NCBI RefSeq assembly: GCF_024347595.1
Contig: NZ_AP025506.1
Span: 2,542,001-2,606,000 of the forward strand
Origin: Vibrio pomeroyi
Lineage (GTDB): Bacteria; Pseudomonadota; Gammaproteobacteria; Enterobacterales; Vibrionaceae
Length of the DNA: 64,000 bases
Reading direction: 5' to 3'
Part shown: positions 60,706 to 64,000 of the stretch, one piece after another
Layout: every line of letters starts with the position of its first letter
Position numbering within the stretch: position 1 is the stretch's first letter
Program-made: the position numbers and the translations under genes
Notes under the pieces: model-generated
Databases searched by the model: none
What the model saw: the letters and a program-made list of their open reading frames with translations, nothing else
Told to the model about the DNA's origin: nothing

Positions 60706-61344
60706 ATGCAAGGTTTAGAACTCGCAATCTTTATGCAATTCTTCCTTGGGCTTGTTGCAGCCGTAAACCCAATCGGCATCATGCCTGTTTTTGTTTCTTT
60801 AACTGCTCATATGCCACCAGAAGAGCGAAACAGGACAGCCTTACAAGCCAACATTGCTGTTGCCGTTATCTTGATTGTCTCGCTTGTTGCAGGGCAAATG
60901 CTTCTTGATATGTTTAGCATCTCGTTGGATTCATTCCGCGTTGCAGGCGGTTTACTGTTATTGAGCATCGCATTTTCGATGATGAGCGGTAAGCTCGGTG
61001 AAGATAAGCAGAACAAACAAGAGAAATCGGAATACATCAGTAAAGAGCAGATCGGCGTGGTTCCACTGGCTATGCCTCTAATGGCTGGTCCGGGTGCAAT
61101 CAGCTCGACGATTGTTTACGGTTCTCGCTACCCTGCTGCTATTGATACGGTAGGCATCGGCATTAGCATCATTGCTTTCGCTACCTGTTCTTGGCTTTTA
61201 TTCCGTTCAGCGCCAGTTATCGTTCGCTTCCTAGGTCAAACCGGCATCAACGTTATTACACGTATCATGGGCTTGATCCTGGGTGCGCTAGGCATCGAGT
61301 TCATCGCCAACGGCTTACGTAACCTATTCCCAGGGTTAGCATAA
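60706..61344 (+). CDS. MarC/YchE-family membrane protein
   Basis: Inner-membrane protein of 212 residues with six predicted helices and the MarC-family segments GLVAAVNPIGIMPVF, RVAGGLLLLSIAF, PLAMPLMAGPGAIS and IMGLILGALGIEFIANGL. The function of the family is unknown. It corresponds to YchE, which also neighbours adhE in E. coli. Start set at ATG 60706 (GGAG about 10 nt upstream); the longer frame adds 28 residues not seen in the family. Confidence 0.88.
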   Translation: MQGLELAIFMQFFLGLVAAVNPIGIMPVFVSLTAHMPPEERNRTALQANIAVAVILIVSLVAGQMLLDMFSISLDSFRVAGGLLLLSIAFSMMSGKLGEDKQNKQEKSEYISKEQIGVVPLAMPLMAGPGAISSTIVYGSRYPAAIDTVGIGISIIAFATCSWLLFRSAPVIVRFLGQTGINVITRIMGLILGALGIEFIANGLRNLFPGLA

Positions 61345-61397
61345 CGTTTAGCGAAATTGGCTCGTGTATTGCGAGCAATCAAGATTGATATATAGAT

Positions 61398-61433
61398 GAG
61401 GCGAGTAAAGCGATTGGGCTTTCACTCGCCTCG
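61398..61433 (+). terminator. Hairpin after the MarC-like gene
   Basis: GAGGCGAGTAAAG can pair with CTTTCACTCGCCTC with one bulged base; followed by GTTATTAT, a weak T tract. Confidence 0.6.
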
Positions 61434-61492
61434 TTATTATGAAGCTTGTATAATGACTGTTAATACATTTAACAGAAGATGAACCTCTCCTT

Positions 61493-62338
61493 ATGTCACG
61501 TAAGCCACTTAAGCATCATTTGTACGTCATTATCTTTGGCACTCACACTCCAGCCGGACGCGCATTTGATATTTCACTGATCGTTGCAATCTTGGCTTCG
61601 CTGTTGGTGCTTATCTTAGAGTCGATCCCTAATGTGATGACCGAGTGGTCACAACAGTTGCGTTACATTGAATACAGCTTTACTGCCCTCTTTACGCTTG
61701 AGTATCTGTTGAGGCTCTATTGCTCTCCAAAACCAAAATCTTATGCCACCAGCTTTTATGGTGTCGTTGACCTGTTAGCGATTCTCCCAACTTACCTAGC
61801 GATCATCTTCCCGGGTGCTTCATTTATGGGTGTGGTGAGACTGCTTCGTGTGATGCGTATCTTCCGTATCCTAAAATTGGTTCGCTACCTACAAGATTCC
61901 AACATATTGCTGCGCTCATTATTGATGGCGAGACGAAAGATTCTGATCTTCTTCAGTACAGTCGGCATCTTGGTCGTTATCTTTGGTGCTTTGATCTTTG
62001 TTATTGAAGGCCCAGAGAATGGCTTCACCAGTATTCCTCACAGTATCTACTGGGCAATCGTGACCATCACAACTGTGGGTTACGGTGACATGGTGCCGCA
62101 AACCGCATTAGGTAAGGCTATCGCATCTCTGACTATGCTTTTGGGTTACTCAATCTTAGCTGTGCCGACCGGGATTATTACCGCAGAACTCAGTAATGAA
62201 ATGAACTCGCACAAAGAGTTGGTCAAATGTCCAAACTGCAACCGTTCAGGCCACGATTCTGATGCCATCTATTGTAAACACTGTGCTAGTGAGTTGGCTG
62301 ATCCCGACAAACGAGTCGTTACTGAAGATAAAGAATAA
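61493..62338 (+). CDS. Voltage-gated-type K+ channel with C-terminal zinc ribbon
   Basis: 281 residues. Six membrane segments of the Kv fold: S4-like RLLRVMRIFRILKLVRYLQ with repeated Arg/Lys, pore helix and selectivity filter TVGYGD (194-199) in AIVTITTVGYGDMVP, then S6 with a Gly hinge and PTGII. The cytoplasmic C-terminus has CPNCNRSGHDSDAIYCKHC, a four-cysteine zinc-ribbon motif, in place of an RCK or cyclic-nucleotide domain. Physiological role unknown. Terminated by the hairpin at 62347. Confidence 0.9.
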   Translation: MSRKPLKHHLYVIIFGTHTPAGRAFDISLIVAILASLLVLILESIPNVMTEWSQQLRYIEYSFTALFTLEYLLRLYCSPKPKSYATSFYGVVDLLAILPTYLAIIFPGASFMGVVRLLRVMRIFRILKLVRYLQDSNILLRSLLMARRKILIFFSTVGILVVIFGALIFVIEGPENGFTSIPHSIYWAIVTITTVGYGDMVPQTALGKAIASLTMLLGYSILAVPTGIITAELSNEMNSHKELVKCPNCNRSGHDSDAIYCKHCASELADPDKRVVTEDKE

Positions 62339-62346
62339 ACGCCCAC

Positions 62347-62376
62347 AAAAAAGAGCTCCTAAGAGCTCTTTTTGTT
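62347..62376. terminator. Bidirectional terminator between channel and pilin genes
   Basis: AAAAAGAGCTC-CTAA-GAGCTCTTTTT. Confidence 0.9.
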
Positions 62377-62400
62377 TTCTTAACTATCAGACTAAAGCAA

Positions 62401-62922
62401 CTAACAACCGTCGGTAAACACTTCGACTTTATAGTCATCGTTGGCTTCCATTGCAGCCGTATACTTTACATAACACTGCGTTTTCTCGATCGCGCTGTTG
62501 AAATCATTTGGAAGAACATCCGACAAATATTCCGATCGGGTAATCAGCCATAAGTCAGGGTCACTTACAGGACCATTATTATGCGCAGCCCACGTCCACT
62601 CTGTAGTTAGGTCATGAAACCCAGATTCAATCGCTAAAAAGTTTTCCATTCCCCCCTTCTCAACTGCGGGGTAACCAAACGTCACACGCCCGTAGTCAGA
62701 GATCAGATAAGACTCTTGATCTTCCATACCCTCAACAGCGGCTTTTTCGAATGCCAAATCAGAGGCTGTGTGAACCGATGCTCCCAACCCTTCTATAACC
62801 GAAGCTCTAGCATCATGTTGTATGTTTAAAAACTTAGGCGCTGCAACAACCGCTAAAACACCAATAATGACGATAACAACAACTAACTCGATCAGAGTAA
62901 AACCTTTGAGGTTTGCTTTCAT
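62401..62922 (-). CDS. Type IV pilin-like protein (MSHA-type)
   Basis: 173 residues with a classic prepilin leader: MKANLKG|FTLIELVVVIV, cleavage after Gly7, Glu at +5 and a long hydrophobic helix. The globular part ends with two cysteines (KTQCYVKY and the final Cys) that may close a D-region loop. Resembles MshA-type pilins of vibrios, yet no pilus-assembly genes are nearby. Could be an accessory or minor pilin. Confidence 0.85.
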   Translation of the reverse strand: MKANLKGFTLIELVVVIVIIGVLAVVAAPKFLNIQHDARASVIEGLGASVHTASDLAFEKAAVEGMEDQESYLISDYGRVTFGYPAVEKGGMENFLAIESGFHDLTTEWTWAAHNNGPVSDPDLWLITRSEYLSDVLPNDFNSAIEKTQCYVKYTAAMEANDDYKVEVFTDGC

Positions 62923-62988
62923 TTTCTAGCTCCAACTTTAAGACGCACGAAATGTAAGGTTTTAAAGTCAGACCTCTGTCATCAGATA

Positions 62989-63014
62989 CAAAAAAAGCGC
63001 CCTAAGGCGCTTCT
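62989..63014 (-). terminator. Terminator of asd
   Basis: Minus-strand AGCGCC-TTAG-GGCGCT followed by seven Ts. Confidence 0.88.
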
Positions 63015-63042
63015 TCTTTAATTATTCTCAGAAATGAGGCAG

Positions 63043-64000
63043 TTACGCTTTCTCAGCGAGAATAATACGTAATGTACGACGTAGTGGTTCTGCAGCACCC
63101 CAAAGCAGTTGGTCACCAACTGTGAATGCGTTTAAGAAGTCGTTACCCATAGACATCTTACGTAGACGACCTACTGGTACAGACATCGTGCCTGTTACTT
63201 TAGCCGGAGTCAGTTCTTGCGCAGTGATGTCACGGTCATTAGGAATCACTTTAACCCAATCGTTGTGCGTCGCGATGATCTCTTCGATTTCGTCCATTGG
63301 AACGTCTTGCTTAAGCTTGATCGTTAGTGCTTGAGCGTGACAACGCATTGCACCGATACGTACACAAGTGCCATCGATAGGGATTGGCTGACCATCTAGG
63401 CCAAGAATCTTGTTCGCTTCAACGCCCGCTTTCCACTCTTCCTTGCTCTGGCCGTTTTCACGCTTCACATCGATCCAAGGAATCAGTGAGCCAGCAAGAG
63501 GAGCACCAAATTGGTCTGTTGGGAATGAAGATGAACGAATCGTATCCGCGACCTTCTTATCAATATCAAGAATTGAGCTTGATGGGTTTGCTAGTTCAGA
63601 GCTTACGCTGTCGTTGATCACGCCCATCTGTGAGATAAGCTCACGCATGTTTTTAGCGCCAGCGCCCGATGCCGCTTGGTAAGTCATCGCACTCATCCAC
63701 TCGACCATGCCTTTTTCATATAGGCCGCCTAGTGCCATAAGCATCAAGCTCACAGTACAGTTACCGCCAACGAAAGTGTTGGTGCCGCTATGAATACCTT
63801 GTTGGATTTGAGCCAAGTTAACAGGATCAAGAGTGATGATTGAATCAGCGTCCATACGCAGAGTAGAAGCCGCATCAATCCAGTAGCCTTTCCAACCTGC
63901 TTGACGCAGCGCTGGGTATACTTTTGACGTGTAGTCGCCACCTTGACAGGTAATCACTGCATCTAGCTGTTTTAGGCTATCAATATCAAAAGCGTCTTGA
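63043..64000 (-). CDS. asd: Aspartate-semialdehyde dehydrogenase (partial, 5' end beyond window)
   Basis: Makes aspartate semialdehyde for lysine, threonine, methionine and diaminopimelate synthesis. Visible: [25 protein letters not shown], then the catalytic Cys in [16 protein letters not shown], the substrate-binding [16 protein letters not shown] and the C-terminal [17 protein letters not shown] in segments. The reading frame runs open through the right edge of the window, so the GTG at 63957 is an internal Val, not the start; roughly 50-60 N-terminal residues are missing. Gammaproteobacterial class of Asd. Confidence 0.96.
   Translation of the reverse strand, partial: QDAFDIDSLKQLDAVITCQGGDYTSKVYPALRQAGWKGYWIDAASTLRMDADSIITLDPVNLAQIQQGIHSGTNTFVGGNCTVSLMLMALGGLYEKGMVEWMSAMTYQAASGAGAKNMRELISQMGVINDSVSSELANPSSSILDIDKKVADTIRSSSFPTDQFGAPLAGSLIPWIDVKRENGQSKEEWKAGVEANKILGLDGQPIPIDGTCVRIGAMRCHAQALTIKLKQDVPMDEIEEIIATHNDWVKVIPNDRDITAQELTPAKVTGTMSVPVGRLRKMSMGNDFLNAFTVGDQLLWGAAEPLRRTLRIILAEKA

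Noticed and set aside
63043..63957. asd starting at GTG 63957
   Set aside because: The frame continues upstream to the window edge with sequence aligning to the known Asd N-terminal half, so this GTG encodes an internal Val.

Overview
This 64 kb window is chromosomal DNA from a Vibrio species. The evidence is gene order: luxU-luxO with a divergent Qrr1 small RNA, motY, the yfbV/ackA-pta block, grxD/sodB, and rsxABCDGE-nth. Protein and RNA motifs suggest the Splendidus clade or a near relative, but the species is an inference. Most of the window is core genome with tight operons and clear intrinsic terminators.

Layout. 0-5.6 kb: an ABC solute-binding protein, yfbV and the acetate pathway (ackA, pta). 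5.7-13.4 kb: a membrane diguanylate cyclase, a glutathionyl-hydroquinone reductase and the oligopeptide transporter oppABCDF. 14-18.3 kb: molybdenum cofactor genes moaA-moaBCDE behind a probable Moco riboswitch, with yvcK divergent. A 264-bp MITE separates moaA from moaBCDE. 18.4-22.6 kb: the quorum-sensing phosphorelay luxU/luxO, the sigma-54-dependent Qrr1 RNA, and uvrB with a LexA-like box. 23.0-23.3 kb: tRNA-Asn and a tRNA-like hairpin.

23.4-35 kb is the most accessory-looking part, a galactoside-utilisation locus. It holds a GPH symporter, a GH36 alpha-galactosidase, a LamB-type porin, a MalM-like lipoprotein, LacZ and a LacI-family regulator. Three near-identical palindromic operators precede the symporter, alpha-galactosidase and porin. 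Between alpha-galactosidase and porin lies a promoter-like sequence, about 120 nt of RNA-like sequence and a hairpin. One segment of it is perfectly complementary over 12 nt to the Shine-Dalgarno/start region of the porin mRNA. I propose an undescribed porin-repressing small RNA (or self-pairing leader) here; it is the best novelty candidate in the window.

35.2-42.4 kb: the Rsx/Rnf electron-transport complex (RsxC has a long tandem-repeat tail) and nth. 42.5-47 kb: gloA, a Fur-boxed DUF2753-like gene, motY, rnt and an NhaC-like antiporter, bracketed by two oppositely oriented copies of the same MITE. 47.8-53.5 kb: a receiver-TPR protein followed by a BvgS-like hybrid kinase with two periplasmic binding domains. 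53.6-57.2 kb: DsbA-like protein, grxD, sodB, a VC2046-like protein and a degenerate SDR. 57.4-64 kb: adhE, a MarC/YchE protein, a K+ channel with a zinc ribbon, an orphan type IV pilin and the 3' part of asd, cut by the window edge.

The window links fermentation (ackA-pta, adhE), redox energetics (Rsx), nutrient uptake (Opp, galactosides), cofactor synthesis and signalling (LuxO/Qrr1, BvgS-like relay, diguanylate cyclase). Several start sites were moved from the longest ORF to an internal start with a better ribosome-binding site; each is noted. All family assignments rest on motif recognition by eye; no database search was run.
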